Below, piece by piece: positions 15,505-25,600 of a DNA stretch of 29,907 bases. A program made the translations under genes and the position numbers. How positions within the stretch are numbered: the stretch's first letter is position 1; every line of letters starts with the position of its first letter. Under the pieces are notes generated by a model. The model was given only the letters and a program-made list of their open reading frames with translations. It was not told the DNA's origin and searched no databases. The stretch comes from CALKGK01 sp964649515. GTDB taxonomy: Bacteria; Bacteroidota; Bacteroidia; Flavobacteriales_D; Sanyastnellaceae. The stretch lies in NCBI GenBank assembly GCA_964649515.1, contig CAZYPV010000039.1:1-29907 (forward strand). The letters are read 5' to 3'.

Positions 15505-18486
15505 TTAAACACTGATTCCAACAAAGATGATGTCGTCCACCTGTTCATAAGCCCCTTTCCATTCAGCGAAAAAGCGTTTGGTTTCCTGATGCTGCTCACT
15601 CATGCTTTTTCCTTGCAGATTTTGAATGAGTTCAAGCATGCCCTTCTTTTTGAGTTTTTTACCGTTAACTCCTCCAAATTGGTCCGGGAAACCATCAGAA
15701 AACTGATAAAATGCATCGCCTTTTTTAAGTTGAAAGGTATGCAGGTTGAAGTCTTTCACGCGGTTTTCTCCCCCAAGTGCACAGCGGTCGCCATTGATGA
15801 CTTCCATCTGGCCGTCACGCATCAAAACCAAAGGCCTTCCTGCTCCACTGAAGCGCAAGACTTTTGTTTGTAAATTGTATTCAATTACGCTGATGTCCAT
15901 CCCATCATTGATGGCAAAATCAGCATCACCTCGATAAAGCAGCGAGCTGAGTTTTTCGTCGACACTTTCCAAAAGGTCCTTGGGTGAATCGACTTCTTTG
16001 AGGTTGGCTTGAGCATCGAGAAGGGTTGAGCTGATGAGCGACATAAACGCTCCTGGTACTCCGTGTCCGGTGCAATCCGCACAGGCTACAACAATGCGAT
16101 CGTTGAACTGATCAACCCAATAAAAATCGCCACTTACGATGTCTCGAGGCTTGTAAAAAACGAAGGCTTGATCAAAAAACCGTTGTAATTCATTGGGATG
16201 AGGGAGCATGGCTTTTTGGATGCTCTTGGCGTAAATGATACTGTCCGTAATGTCTTTGTTCTTGATTTCAACAAGCTCTTTTTGGTCAATCAACTCCTTG
16301 GTAGCAAGGTCTAAGGCCTTTTCTAGCTTGAGTTGATTTTCAACCATAATTTCTTCCCGCTTGCGAATGGTGAAAAGCACGGCCAAGAAAATCAGGGTGG
16401 AGACGCCCAAGATGAACCACCATTTCATCCAAAACGGACCCGCAATCTTCAATTGGATTTCTCCCATTTCGATGCTCTCTACTCCATCTTCATTGTAAGC
16501 TTTGAGCTTGAAAGTATATTCACCAGGGTACAATCGGGGGTAGATGGCTTTGTTTAAAACTCCGGGTTCAGACCAATCCAAATCATGTCCTTCCAACATG
16601 TAGCTGTAAGTAACGGCTTCAGGATTTTTCAAGCTGAGTGCCTGGAATTGAAATTCAACTTTGTACTCATCATACGGTAAAAAAACAGACTCATTAATGT
16701 TGTACAAACTGTCACCTGCCTGCATTCCAGTGATAAGCACTTGAGGAGGATGGATGTTTTCTACATCGTTCAACGGATTGTAGCGAAGGAGTTCACCGTT
16801 GGCGGCAAACCAGAGCATGTTGTGCTTGTCTTTCGCCACCGCGTTAGTAGAGAAGTCCAATTCTCCAAGTTGGGTTTGATCAAAGCGTTCTATTCGACTC
16901 AAATCTCCATGAATTTTACTCAAACCACCGCGATGCCCTACCCAAGCATTCCCATTCAAATCTACTTTTATGCTGTAACAATAGTCCGAAAACAAACCGT
17001 TTTCTTTCTTGAAGCTCAAGGTGTCTTGGTTAGATAAATAGACCACTCCAAAGCCATTACTGGCAATCCACACCCCTCCATCTCTGCTTTCGTCAAACCC
17101 AACAAGATCAATGCCCGATAATCCTTCTGATTCCGATAAAACGGACTTAATCATTCCGTCTTCGATGTAAGTGATGCGTTGTTTATTCGCTCCAATCCAA
17201 ATTCTTCCTTTACGGTCTAAATAAAGAGCGTTGATGACGTTGTGAGGAAGACCTGATTGTATGGATAAATGAGCGACTACCCTACCTTGGCGAATTTGGT
17301 AGATCCCAAAATCGGTGGCAATGTAGAGGTAGGTNNNNNNNNNNNNNNNNNNNNNNNNNNNNNNNNNNNNNNNNNNNNNNNNNNNNNNNNNNNNNNNNNN
17401 NNNNNNNNNNNNNNNNNNNNNNNNNNNNNNNNNNAGGCCATTTTCGTCGGCAATGATGTCGTTGATTTCTGCTGCTCCCTTTTGATTTTCAACGTTGTAA
17501 AAAGAAAAATAATCATCAGACATTTTCTGTAAACCTTCGCCATTGGTGGCAACCCACAAATTCCCTTCCCGATCGAGAAAGGTCATTTCAATGCTGTTGG
17601 CTCCGTGCAAATCATTTCCGCGAAAGCGATACAGCAAATGAAGCTGCTGGTTTTGATCCATTCGAGATTTCAAGAGTCCGCCGCTATTCGTGGAGATCCA
17701 ATACTCTTGATCATCGCCAGCCATGATGTGCTTGATGGACTGATCTTCGTATTCCTGCCCTTGACCTTGAAGGTCCCACGAGGCTTGATCTCGATTATTG
17801 TTCATCAAGAAAATACCATAATCATCGGTGCCTACGAGGACTTGTTGGCTTTGAGGAACAGGACATATTGCGGTAACACTGATTCCATCCAATTCCGAAA
17901 TCCATTCGTGGTTTTCTGGAGCCCCGTTCACCAATTGAAAGCTTAACAATCCAAGATCCGTTCCTACCAAGACATGTCCTTCCTTACTAACGTGGAGGGC
18001 GTAATTGACGGTTGAATCGAGCTCTTTTGTGTGTTGAGTGACCACTCCGTCTTGGGTGATGCTAATCAATCCGTGCATTTGAGTCAAAGCCCAAAGTCGT
18101 TTTTCAGAATCAAATTCCATGGCTAAAACACGGGATGGCGCTATGGAACGAAAATCAAAGTCTTCAATTCCGTCCTTATTCAATCGGGATACCCCTCCCT
18201 CGAAATAACCAAAGTAGGCACTTCCATCTTCACTAATTGTACTGGAAGTGATGAATTTACCTAGCGTCCCTCCATTGCTCTCAATGGCCTCGAATTCCTT
18301 CCCATCGAATCGATAAACACCATCACCGGTTCCTAGAATCAAGTAGCCCTGAGGATTTTGTTCCAAAGTGTAAACAAAGCGTTGGTCTAGTCGATTCTTA
18401 TCGAGAAAACTCTCAAACTTGTGGGCTTGTGAAAAGCTCAAAGAAACAGAGAACAATAACAAGAAAAGCGTACTGCACAATTTCAT
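15505..18486 (-). CDS. Propeller sensor with SpoIIE/PP2C phosphatase
   Basis: A membrane sensor of about 993 residues counted across a placeholder gap. It has a signal peptide (1-19) and a periplasmic two-component-regulator-type beta-propeller (25-580) with repeats such as GNLWVATNGEGL and GRIWIGANKQ. A Y_Y_Y domain follows (605-680, VTYSYMLEGHDLDW, PGEYTFKLKA), then one membrane helix (686-707), a coiled coil (710-745) and a cytoplasmic SpoIIE-type phosphatase (745-993). Metal-binding residues are present: SGDFYW (785-790), ADCTGHGVPG (803-812), FSDGF (929-933) and VDD (983-985). Such proteins dephosphorylate anti-anti-sigma-like or other targets. Its ATG overlaps the stop of the preceding gene by four bases (ATGA), implying translational coupling as the last gene of the adhesin operon. 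Residues 351-384 are unknown because of the 100-N gap. Confidence 0.87.
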   Translation of the reverse strand: MKLCSTLFLLLFSVSLSFSQAHKFESFLDKNRLDQRFVYTLEQNPQGYLILGTGDGVYRFDGKEFEAIESNGGTLGKFITSSTISEDGSAYFGYFEGGVSRLNKDGIEDFDFRSIAPSRVLAMEFDSEKRLWALTQMHGLISITQDGVVTQHTKELDSTVNYALHVSKEGHVLVGTDLGLLSFQLVNGAPENHEWISELDGISVTAICPVPQSQQVLVGTDDYGIFLMNNNRDQASWDLQGQGQEYEDQSIKHIMAGDDQEYWISTNSGGLLKSRMDQNQQLHLLYRFRGNDLHGANSIEMTFLDREGNLWVATNGEGLQKMSDDYFSFYNVENQKGAAEINDIIADENGXXXXXXXXXXXXXXXXXXXXXXXXXXXXXXXXXXTYLYIATDFGIYQIRQGRVVAHLSIQSGLPHNVINALYLDRKGRIWIGANKQRITYIEDGMIKSVLSESEGLSGIDLVGFDESRDGGVWIASNGFGVVYLSNQDTLSFKKENGLFSDYCYSIKVDLNGNAWVGHRGGLSKIHGDLSRIERFDQTQLGELDFSTNAVAKDKHNMLWFAANGELLRYNPLNDVENIHPPQVLITGMQAGDSLYNINESVFLPYDEYKVEFQFQALSLKNPEAVTYSYMLEGHDLDWSEPGVLNKAIYPRLYPGEYTFKLKAYNEDGVESIEMGEIQLKIAGPFWMKWWFILGVSTLIFLAVLFTIRKREEIMVENQLKLEKALDLATKELIDQKELVEIKNKDITDSIIYAKSIQKAMLPHPNELQRFFDQAFVFYKPRDIVSGDFYWVDQFNDRIVVACADCTGHGVPGAFMSLISSTLLDAQANLKEVDSPKDLLESVDEKLSSLLYRGDADFAINDGMDISVIEYNLQTKVLRFSGAGRPLVLMRDGQMEVINGDRCALGGENRVKDFNLHTFQLKKGDAFYQFSDGFPDQFGGVNGKKLKKKGMLELIQNLQGKSMSEQHQETKRFFAEWKGAYEQVDDIIFVGISV
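17335..17434. other. Assembly gap (100 N) inside sensor gene
   Basis: Exactly 100 N inside the beta-propeller part of the sensor gene. The reading frame agrees on both sides, but since the length is a placeholder this does not prove an intact gene. Propeller blades on both sides fit a short missing piece. Confidence 0.95.
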
Positions 18487-19451
18487 CGACGGATGGGGGT
18501 TGAGGTTGCTTTTCCTTTGAATTGCGGGATACCACCAATGGGCACAACAAAAAACGGCAACAACTCACCGTATTGGTTGCGCACTGAAAAGACCACGTTA
18601 TTGTTGTTCACGTTGGTATCAAAGGTTTTGACAAATTGGATGTCCACGCTTTTGCCGCGCTCTTCATCCTTCACTTTATAGGCGGAGTGCGCCCACTCAT
18701 CGTCTCTGGATGTTTTAACGTCTTCATTCCAAGAGACAACAGACACGATTCGTATGTAACCATCATTGTCCCAATCAAAATTGGATTGTTCAAGGGAAAT
18801 CACCTCATCATCAATGAAAGGATAAACGTGTGATATTTGTCGGTGATCTGCATGCAATCTGAAGGTGTACTCATACGTAAAAGCATTTCCTCCTTCTACT
18901 TCGATGTTTTCTTCTGCCCGGGTACTCATGAAATAACGATAGAGATTCCCATCATCTCCCTTCACACCTTCACAGATGATTTTAAATACGTAGGCGTCAA
19001 ATTTCTTGATGTACTCTCCTGTTGAGGGATTGAATGGCCCAAAAGTGTACCACTGTTGATCGTACTTTTCTTGTCCTCCAAATGTTTTAGTGGCGAGCAA
19101 ACTTCCACTATCAAAATTCCCGATTGGGTCGGTTTGCTGCGCATCTGGGTGAGAATAGCACTCGGCTCCACCATAAACGGTAAATCGGGTGAGCGAGTTG
19201 AAATCTTGATTCATTTCATCCACTTCTCCCCCACAATCAGGATCATAAACCCTAAAATATACGGGAGCGTGATAATCGTGAGGAACGGAAAAGAAGAATA
19301 CTTGAGAGTGATCATCGTCTCCCCAATCGCTGTCTGCATTTTTCCCAAAGGTGACGAGATAAGGAATGTTTTCATCCAAAGCTGGAACTTGTTGTGCGTG
19401 ACTCACCACAACGAAGAACAGGGAGCAAATACCGATAATGTATGGGTTCAT
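18483..19451 (-). CDS. Secreted protein of unknown function
   Basis: A 322-residue protein with a signal peptide ending SHAQ near residue 20. No known domain was recognised. It is rich in aromatic and acidic residues and in alternating beta-type segments (VPHDYHAPVYFRVYDPDCGG; FTVYGGAECYSH), suggesting a beta-sandwich in the periplasm or at the surface. Cys residues occur at DCGG, ECYSH and KIICEG. It lacks a T9SS sorting domain and a lipobox. It sits between the OmpA-type gene (81 bases upstream) and the sensor-phosphatase gene (4-base overlap downstream). A role as a periplasmic partner or ligand-reporting component of the sensor is possible but only inferred from position. Confidence 0.8.
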   Translation of the reverse strand: MNPYIIGICSLFFVVVSHAQQVPALDENIPYLVTFGKNADSDWGDDDHSQVFFFSVPHDYHAPVYFRVYDPDCGGEVDEMNQDFNSLTRFTVYGGAECYSHPDAQQTDPIGNFDSGSLLATKTFGGQEKYDQQWYTFGPFNPSTGEYIKKFDAYVFKIICEGVKGDDGNLYRYFMSTRAEENIEVEGGNAFTYEYTFRLHADHRQISHVYPFIDDEVISLEQSNFDWDNDGYIRIVSVVSWNEDVKTSRDDEWAHSAYKVKDEERGKSVDIQFVKTFDTNVNNNNVVFSVRNQYGELLPFFVVPIGGIPQFKGKATSTPIRR

Positions 19452-19468
19452 GATAAGAGTGGTTAAAT

Positions 19469-19495
19469 CTCCTGTAAGAATTACCTTACAAGGAG
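19469..19495 (-). promoter_or_regulatory. Bulged hairpin before secreted-protein gene
   Basis: In the 81-base spacer of the operon, CTCCTGTAAG (19469-19478) pairs with CTTACA-A-GGAG (19485-19495): ten base pairs with one bulged base and a 6-base loop. There is no following T-run in the direction of transcription, so it is not a standard terminator. It ends about 17 bases before the ATG and may affect mRNA processing or translation. Confidence 0.45.
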
Positions 19496-19532
19496 TCCAA
19501 TCCTATACGGCCTGTACATCAAAAAGTTGCGG

Positions 19533-21713
19533 TCATCCCGCTTTCTTCTTTCCTGTTTGAAGGGTGTTTTTCTCTTTTTCCATCACTTCAAACAAGATTT
19601 CGAACTCCACCCTACGGTTTCGAGCTCGCCCTTCTTCACTTTTGTTGTCTTCAATGGGTTGAGTATTTCCAAAGCCCAAACATTGAATTCGGTTTTTAGC
19701 AATGCCGCTGGAAACGAGATAGTCCCTTACGGCTTTTGCCCTTTTATCGCTCAATTCTTGATTGTGTTTGCTGGTTCCCCTATCGTCGGTATGGGCTTTC
19801 ACTAAGAGCTGAATTTCAGGTTCAAGCATCATTACTTCAACCACCTTTTCCAAATTGTCATAGGACATCTTCGTAATCACATGGCTGTCGGTATCGAACT
19901 GGATGTCACTCAACTTGTTCATTTGGGTGTTCATCTCGTCCTTCACTTCTTCTGGGAAATACATTCCTCGTTTTACGAAGGCGCGATCAAATTCTTCCGA
20001 GGTTCGATCCATTACGAGTGCTTGGTCGTACCCCACGTCCAACATTTGCTTGTAGATGCGGTACAATTCGGTAATTTCACTTACTTCCCCTACGGAATAA
20101 TGGAAACTACTATCGGCAAATTCATAACGTTCTGTAATGGGGTAAATGATGTTCTCGAAATAGGGATCACTCAAGGGAATCTGCTTCAAACTGGAGGTCA
20201 ACTCAACAAAATAAACAATGGGCTTCCGTTGTCCCAAATCATTAAAGAACCTGGGTGCAGAACGGGTTTCCATGGCAATCAGTTCCGGCTCTTTTTGTCG
20301 CTCAACAATGGCGAGATCCATCTCTTGTTTTTCCACAAGATGCACTTTTCGGTAAGCACAGGATTGGTCATAGCCACCATTGGATGCCAGACTACTAATT
20401 CCTATTTTCAAGTAATGATCTCCTGGAATGGTGCTCGACCAAGTTGTATTTTCTCCTTCCGCGAATAAGTCGCGATCATCAAACCAATAAACGTTTTGAA
20501 TGTCTTTCCCATCCAAATAGGTGTCGTTCAGCGTTAACTGCAGAATATCTCCTGAGAACAAGGTGTCAGGCACTTCGAAAACGGGGTAAGTGGGTCGTTC
20601 AATTTGAATCAACAATTCAGATACTGCAGCAAATTGGTGGCCCGTTATGCTGTCATAAATATTGAGTTTGACTTCATACCTCCCAAAATCAGGGAAACAG
20701 TGCTCCACGCTGAGCCCTCTCGATTTGGTGCCATCATCAAAATCCCATTCGTAATACAAGGGCAAGGTGTCGCTTTCCTGCAATTTCGTTTCTTGAATGA
20801 GGTAACAAAACCCGGGTTCGATGCCTTCATCACATCCATTGAATTCAGGGGTATTCAAATGGATTTCGTAGATGTCGCTTTGGTTCTTCACTCGGTCGGT
20901 TGACATATATCCTTTTTTCCCATCCGCGCTCAAAATCATGGCAAAGTCGTTGGCGTTGCTGTTAATTCCACCGGGCGCAAATACTTTTCCTCGGATTTCT
21001 CCATCTTTAAATGGAACCATAAATGCATCCAAGGCCTGGTTTTCAGTATGTCCATTGGAACTGAAACACAGGTAACCATTATTGTTAACGAAGGGGTAAA
21101 ACTCAGCGCCCGCAGTATTTACTTTGTTGCCCAAATTCTTGGGTTCAGACCATTGATTGTTAACGAGCTCACAATAGTAGAGATCGCTGTTCCCCATTCC
21201 TCCTGGTCGGTCGCTAGAAAAATACAGGCGCTTTCCATCGGGATCCAAACAAGGATGAGCAGTGTTCCAAGCTTCATCATTCCACGCAAAGGCAACGGGG
21301 GCGGTCCATGCGCTTCCATCCCACATGGAAAAGAAGACGCCTAATTTCTGGGCTTCATCCCCACTTCTTGCATTCAATTTCGGGTTGATATTGGCGGTAT
21401 AGTACACGCTCTTCCCGTCTGCACTAAAACTTGCAGCTCCTTGATTGAACTGGGTGTTTATTCCTTTGCTGAACTTTCGCACTTCTCCTCCTGCTTTGTG
21501 GTAAAGTGATGCACTAGGATTGCCTTCTTGGTCTACCAAAGCGGTCAACACTTTTTCACTTCGATGAGATACAAAGATCAAGCTCGTATCTCGCCAAGTG
21601 GCGGCATAATCGTCAAATGAACTGTTAAAATCACACGATTTCAAGGTGAAATCCTGAGCCAAGATGCTTCCACAAAAGAAGAGAGATACGATATGGATGA
21701 GGGTGGTTTTCAC
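19533..21713 (-). CDS. PD40-PKD-OmpA family outer-membrane protein
   Basis: A 726-residue periplasmic/outer-membrane-associated protein. It has a signal peptide (about 1-19), WD40-like PD40 propeller repeats (about 70-290, such as LYFSSDRPGGMGNSDLYYCE and GYLCFSSNG), and a PKD-like domain near 310-375 (YYEWDFDDGT, HCFPDFGRYEVKL). After a long linker, residues 600-708 are a C-terminal OmpA peptidoglycan-binding domain (IQFDTDSHVI, HTDDRGTS, ELSDKRAKAV, GRARNRRVEF). The domain plan resembles T9SS-associated proteins such as PorE, without the TPR or CRD segments seen there. The GTG start directly abuts the PorP/SprF stop (TAAGTG), so translation is likely coupled. It probably links the PorP-adhesin complex to the cell wall. 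Confidence 0.85.
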   Translation of the reverse strand: MKTTLIHIVSLFFCGSILAQDFTLKSCDFNSSFDDYAATWRDTSLIFVSHRSEKVLTALVDQEGNPSASLYHKAGGEVRKFSKGINTQFNQGAASFSADGKSVYYTANINPKLNARSGDEAQKLGVFFSMWDGSAWTAPVAFAWNDEAWNTAHPCLDPDGKRLYFSSDRPGGMGNSDLYYCELVNNQWSEPKNLGNKVNTAGAEFYPFVNNNGYLCFSSNGHTENQALDAFMVPFKDGEIRGKVFAPGGINSNANDFAMILSADGKKGYMSTDRVKNQSDIYEIHLNTPEFNGCDEGIEPGFCYLIQETKLQESDTLPLYYEWDFDDGTKSRGLSVEHCFPDFGRYEVKLNIYDSITGHQFAAVSELLIQIERPTYPVFEVPDTLFSGDILQLTLNDTYLDGKDIQNVYWFDDRDLFAEGENTTWSSTIPGDHYLKIGISSLASNGGYDQSCAYRKVHLVEKQEMDLAIVERQKEPELIAMETRSAPRFFNDLGQRKPIVYFVELTSSLKQIPLSDPYFENIIYPITERYEFADSSFHYSVGEVSEITELYRIYKQMLDVGYDQALVMDRTSEEFDRAFVKRGMYFPEEVKDEMNTQMNKLSDIQFDTDSHVITKMSYDNLEKVVEVMMLEPEIQLLVKAHTDDRGTSKHNQELSDKRAKAVRDYLVSSGIAKNRIQCLGFGNTQPIEDNKSEEGRARNRRVEFEILFEVMEKEKNTLQTGKKKAG

Positions 21714-22652
21714 TTAGAAAAATTTGGGTGATACGGTGTTGGTCTTGAATACAAAGTCATAGGTGAGGGTCATTTCATGCGACATTCTCAAGTATCGATG
21801 ATGACTCCCCGATTCCATTTCACTGCTATAAGCCAAGGCGAATTGTCCATTAAAATGGTAACGCAACATGGCCAAAAAGGCATTGGAACTTCTGTATGAA
21901 ACACCAAGCTCGATGTAATCTTGGTAATTCAGAATGCAGTTCAGGTCGAATTGCTGTAGATCTCCCATGATGGATCTCAACAGAAAGGATGGTTGCACTT
22001 TCAAGCTGGGATTGAGGGCAAAACGGGCTCCTGCTGTGGCAAAAACCGTAGTTTCATCCATCACAAAATTGGAGGTGTAGGATTGTCCACCAGCATATTG
22101 GTGCTGCATCATGCTTGGTATGCTTAAGCTGAAGAAGTAGTTGTTGTTGGCATAATAGACGCCGGCACCAAAATCGGGCAGGCTAAATCGATCGTCTCCC
22201 CCACTGAAGACCATATCTTCTGCCTCATCGGTGGTGGTTATTTTGCTCCACTCGTTGGACTGCATCACCATTCCTCCAGACAATCCAAAAGACAATTTTC
22301 CTTGTCCAAGTTTGAGTCGATAGGCCATATTGAGCATGAAAGCATTCCTTTTTGATACTCCAATGGCATCGCGGTACACCAACAGTCCGTAAGCCAGTTT
22401 TCTTTTCTTTCCGGGGCTGTGAACAGACAAGGTTTGGGTAACGGGGGCTCCTTCAAGACCCGACCACTGATTACGATAAGTGAGCGCCAGACTCAATGCT
22501 TCTCTCGAACCAGAAAAAGCGGGATTGAGGGGTAGTGCGTTGGTCAAATACTGTGCGTTTACAGGTGCATGCTGTGCCTTCAATGCAACGCAAGCACAAA
22601 GCCCAAGGAAAAGGAGCACTACTTTAAAGTACTTATCTGCGGATAACAACAT
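21714..22652 (-). CDS. PorP/SprF family T9SS outer-membrane protein
   Basis: A 312-residue outer-membrane beta-barrel of the PorP/SprF family. These proteins partner with type B sorting-domain cargo and are needed for their surface delivery or anchoring. The start chosen is the ATG at 22652 (MLLSADKYFKV), which gives a good signal peptide ending LKAQ. A longer ORF to 22844 would add 64 residues lying wholly inside the adhesin gene and is rejected. The mature protein begins HAPVNAQYLTNALPLNPAFSGS, the typical family N terminus, followed by LTYRNQWSGLEGAPVTQTLS. Its start overlaps the end of the adhesin gene by 20 bases, and the OmpA gene abuts its stop. Confidence 0.9.
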   Translation of the reverse strand: MLLSADKYFKVVLLFLGLCACVALKAQHAPVNAQYLTNALPLNPAFSGSREALSLALTYRNQWSGLEGAPVTQTLSVHSPGKKRKLAYGLLVYRDAIGVSKRNAFMLNMAYRLKLGQGKLSFGLSGGMVMQSNEWSKITTTDEAEDMVFSGGDDRFSLPDFGAGVYYANNNYFFSLSIPSMMQHQYAGGQSYTSNFVMDETTVFATAGARFALNPSLKVQPSFLLRSIMGDLQQFDLNCILNYQDYIELGVSYRSSNAFLAMLRYHFNGQFALAYSSEMESGSHHRYLRMSHEMTLTYDFVFKTNTVSPKFF

Positions 22653-25600
22653 AGCCGGTAAATTCGTTTTCGTCCAATAAAAGGACATAATAATAAGTAT
22701 CGTCGGGTAGCGGAATTCCTTCCTTCTCCCCATTCCAAGAATTATCGTAATCGGTATTTTGATAAACGAGTTGTCCCCATCGATTAAACACTTGTAAATC
22801 CTTGGTTTGATGTTTTTCCAAAGCGATGATCTCAAAGGTGTCATTCACAAGGTCTCCATTGGGAGAAAAACCGGTGGGGATGCTAAATTGAATGTTGTCA
22901 ATCCACAGGGTATCACGAAGCGGATCGCACACACCATTATCTACTTCAATGAAGAATGCGTTCAGCCCTTCGTCCATATTGCTCACCACGATTTCTAAAG
23001 CATTTGGGTTGGTGATGCTCGCACTGCCGTTGGTGCTCCACATTATATCACCCGGACCTTCGTAAACAGCCTCAACGGGGACACTGAGATCTGTCGTACT
23101 GAAAGGTTCAGGAAGAACGAGTGTCCCCAAACTTTCCACAAAGGTGAGCTCAAGATCATCTCGCGAAGTGCAGGTTCCATTGCTCGCAAAAAAGCTCACT
23201 TCAAATACGCCTAAGCTGGATGAAGTGATGTCACAAGCCAAGCCTTCTTCTACAAGCGTGAGTTCTGGCGGACCTTCCCACCAAAAATTATTGGCATTGG
23301 TCATCCCATTTAATGTAATCTCCAAGCCACAAACGTCCGTGTCGTTGCCTGCGTTTACAGTAGGTGGACCGATAATATGAATGCTCTGAGTACTGTCAGC
23401 GGAGCAAGTTCCTTGGTTGACGAACAGCGTTACGTCCAAGATTTGACCAATGTGATTTCCAAGCGTTAAAACTCCTTCCGATCCCCAATTCCATGAAGGA
23501 TCACCTAACCCTGTGTAATAATCGTTGAAGTCAATGAATCCTTCACTTGAGCAGATCGTACTGGGAATGCTCTCCCAAGAAGCATCTGCTTGCTCCAGTA
23601 TGCTGATTTCCCAAAAAATGCTCGATGTGTTTCCAGATGCATCCACGGCTTGAAATTCCACAGTATACTGTCCTGGCGGAAGGACATCTCCCGATTCAAA
23701 AGCGGGTTCACTGATTTGTACAACGTTCACTTCACCACAATCGATGGCCTGTGGCATTGTATAGTTGATGGGACCTTCACACATACTCAACGGTTCCAAA
23801 TAGCTGATAAATTCAGGTGTAACTAGATCTTCCACGGTGATGATCAACTCCAATGTACTGGTGTTCCCAAATTCATCGCTCGCTTCAAAAACAATCACAC
23901 TTTCACCAAAAGGGAACAAACTCCCAGATGGTAATCCTTGAACAAGATTGATGCTCTCTTCCGAACAATTCGAAAGCAATTCAGGCGCAGGGTAATCCAC
24001 TATGGCACCACAAATGCCCGGCGTTGTTTGAACTACGCTGATGTTTTCATAAATGTCAAATTCAGGTGCGTCATAATCTACAACACTCAAGGTTTTGAAA
24101 CAGGTGGTTTCATGGATTCCGTCGCTAATAACAAATACTAATTCATGCTCTCCTGCCCCGAGGTTTACTCCAATAGGATTTTGGGTGATGGTGATGTTTT
24201 CTGGGCAATTGTCTGTTACCTGAATTAAAGCGGTGAAATCTTCTACCACATACCCACAATCTCCTGAAACTACAGGAAGCTCAATGGCATCACAGTCAAT
24301 AATTGGAGGTGCTTGATCTTCAACACTCAGGGTGAAACTGCAAGAAGTATTTTGTCCATCTTCACTCGTTAACATCACCTCTACAGGATGATTTCCAAGT
24401 TCCAAGAAGGTTCCTGGTGCGGGAGAAATACTCAATTCGTAGGCTGCACAAGAGAATACTTCAAGTTCGAAAAAGTCCAAATCAGGCATGAAGACTCCAC
24501 AATCTTCCGCGGGTAAAATAAGGTCTTCACAGCTCACACTTACTGAATTCGTATTGAGCAACTCCAAACTTGTGGTGCATGGTGCCGCATCTTCATTTCC
24601 TCCAACAATCGTGAAGGTGAGGAGAATTTCTTGTGCGGTATCGAATATAGTTCCTGGACTCGGCTGCTGCTCAAGGCTTAAACCACTTGCACAGGCGCTG
24701 TTCCACACTACACTTTCTGTGAAATCTGGAAGTTCAAAAATGCAGGATTCATTGAGATATTGTGTTGGTATTTCTCCACAACTCGCAATGGCAGGAGAGC
24801 TGGAAGGGATAACTTCAATGGTGTAATTGAAAGTGCTGGAATTCCCGAGGTCGTCCATCGCAGTGATGCTCACCTCATGCGTGCCAACATCAAGACTTGT
24901 TCCCATTGTCGGCTCCATGCTCAAACTTGTTGATGAACAATCGGTCCACGTTACATAATCGCTCGCTGCCAATAAGGTGTAAGTACATTCTTCATCCGCG
25001 TTAAAGCTGGTGTTTGAATTCCATGAAATACTTGGAGGATTGAGGTCTTCAATTTGCAAAAGATGCTCGCATGTACTGATGTTTCCGTAAGCATCTACCG
25101 CTGTGAATTCTAGAAGTATGGACCCAAGATTTACCGTACTTCCTGGGGCAGGATTCTGGGTTACACTTTGGAGGTCACAGTTGTCTTGCAAAATCAAATC
25201 AATGGTATAATCTCCAAGAACGTATTGGCAGTTGTCATTTGCATTCACAGCGTTGGGCAGATTCGAACAATCCATCAGCGGTGCAGTAGTATCGTCAATC
25301 AAGAGGTCAAAAGAACAAGAAGCAATGTTTCCAGCTGCATCGCTTACACTCAAGGTGAGGGTTTGGTTTTCGCTGATAAAACTACCAGCGCTCGGATTTT
25401 GAACGATGAGCAAATCTTCTGCTGAGGTGCAAGCATCACTTACCATCAAGGCGCTGGTATAATCGGGCACTACGGCACTGCAGTCATCAACGAGGGCGAG
25501 GGTTTGGTCTTCCAGACAATTGGCTAATTCTGGTGCTGTTTCATCTACCAGCAAAGCATCAAAGCTGCAAGACACTTCGTTAAAACCATCGCTAAAAATC

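Noticed and set aside
22653..22844. Longer N terminus for the PorP/SprF gene
   Set aside because: The extra 64 residues lie wholly inside the adhesin coding sequence, are not signal-like, and the ATG at 22652 gives a proper signal peptide.
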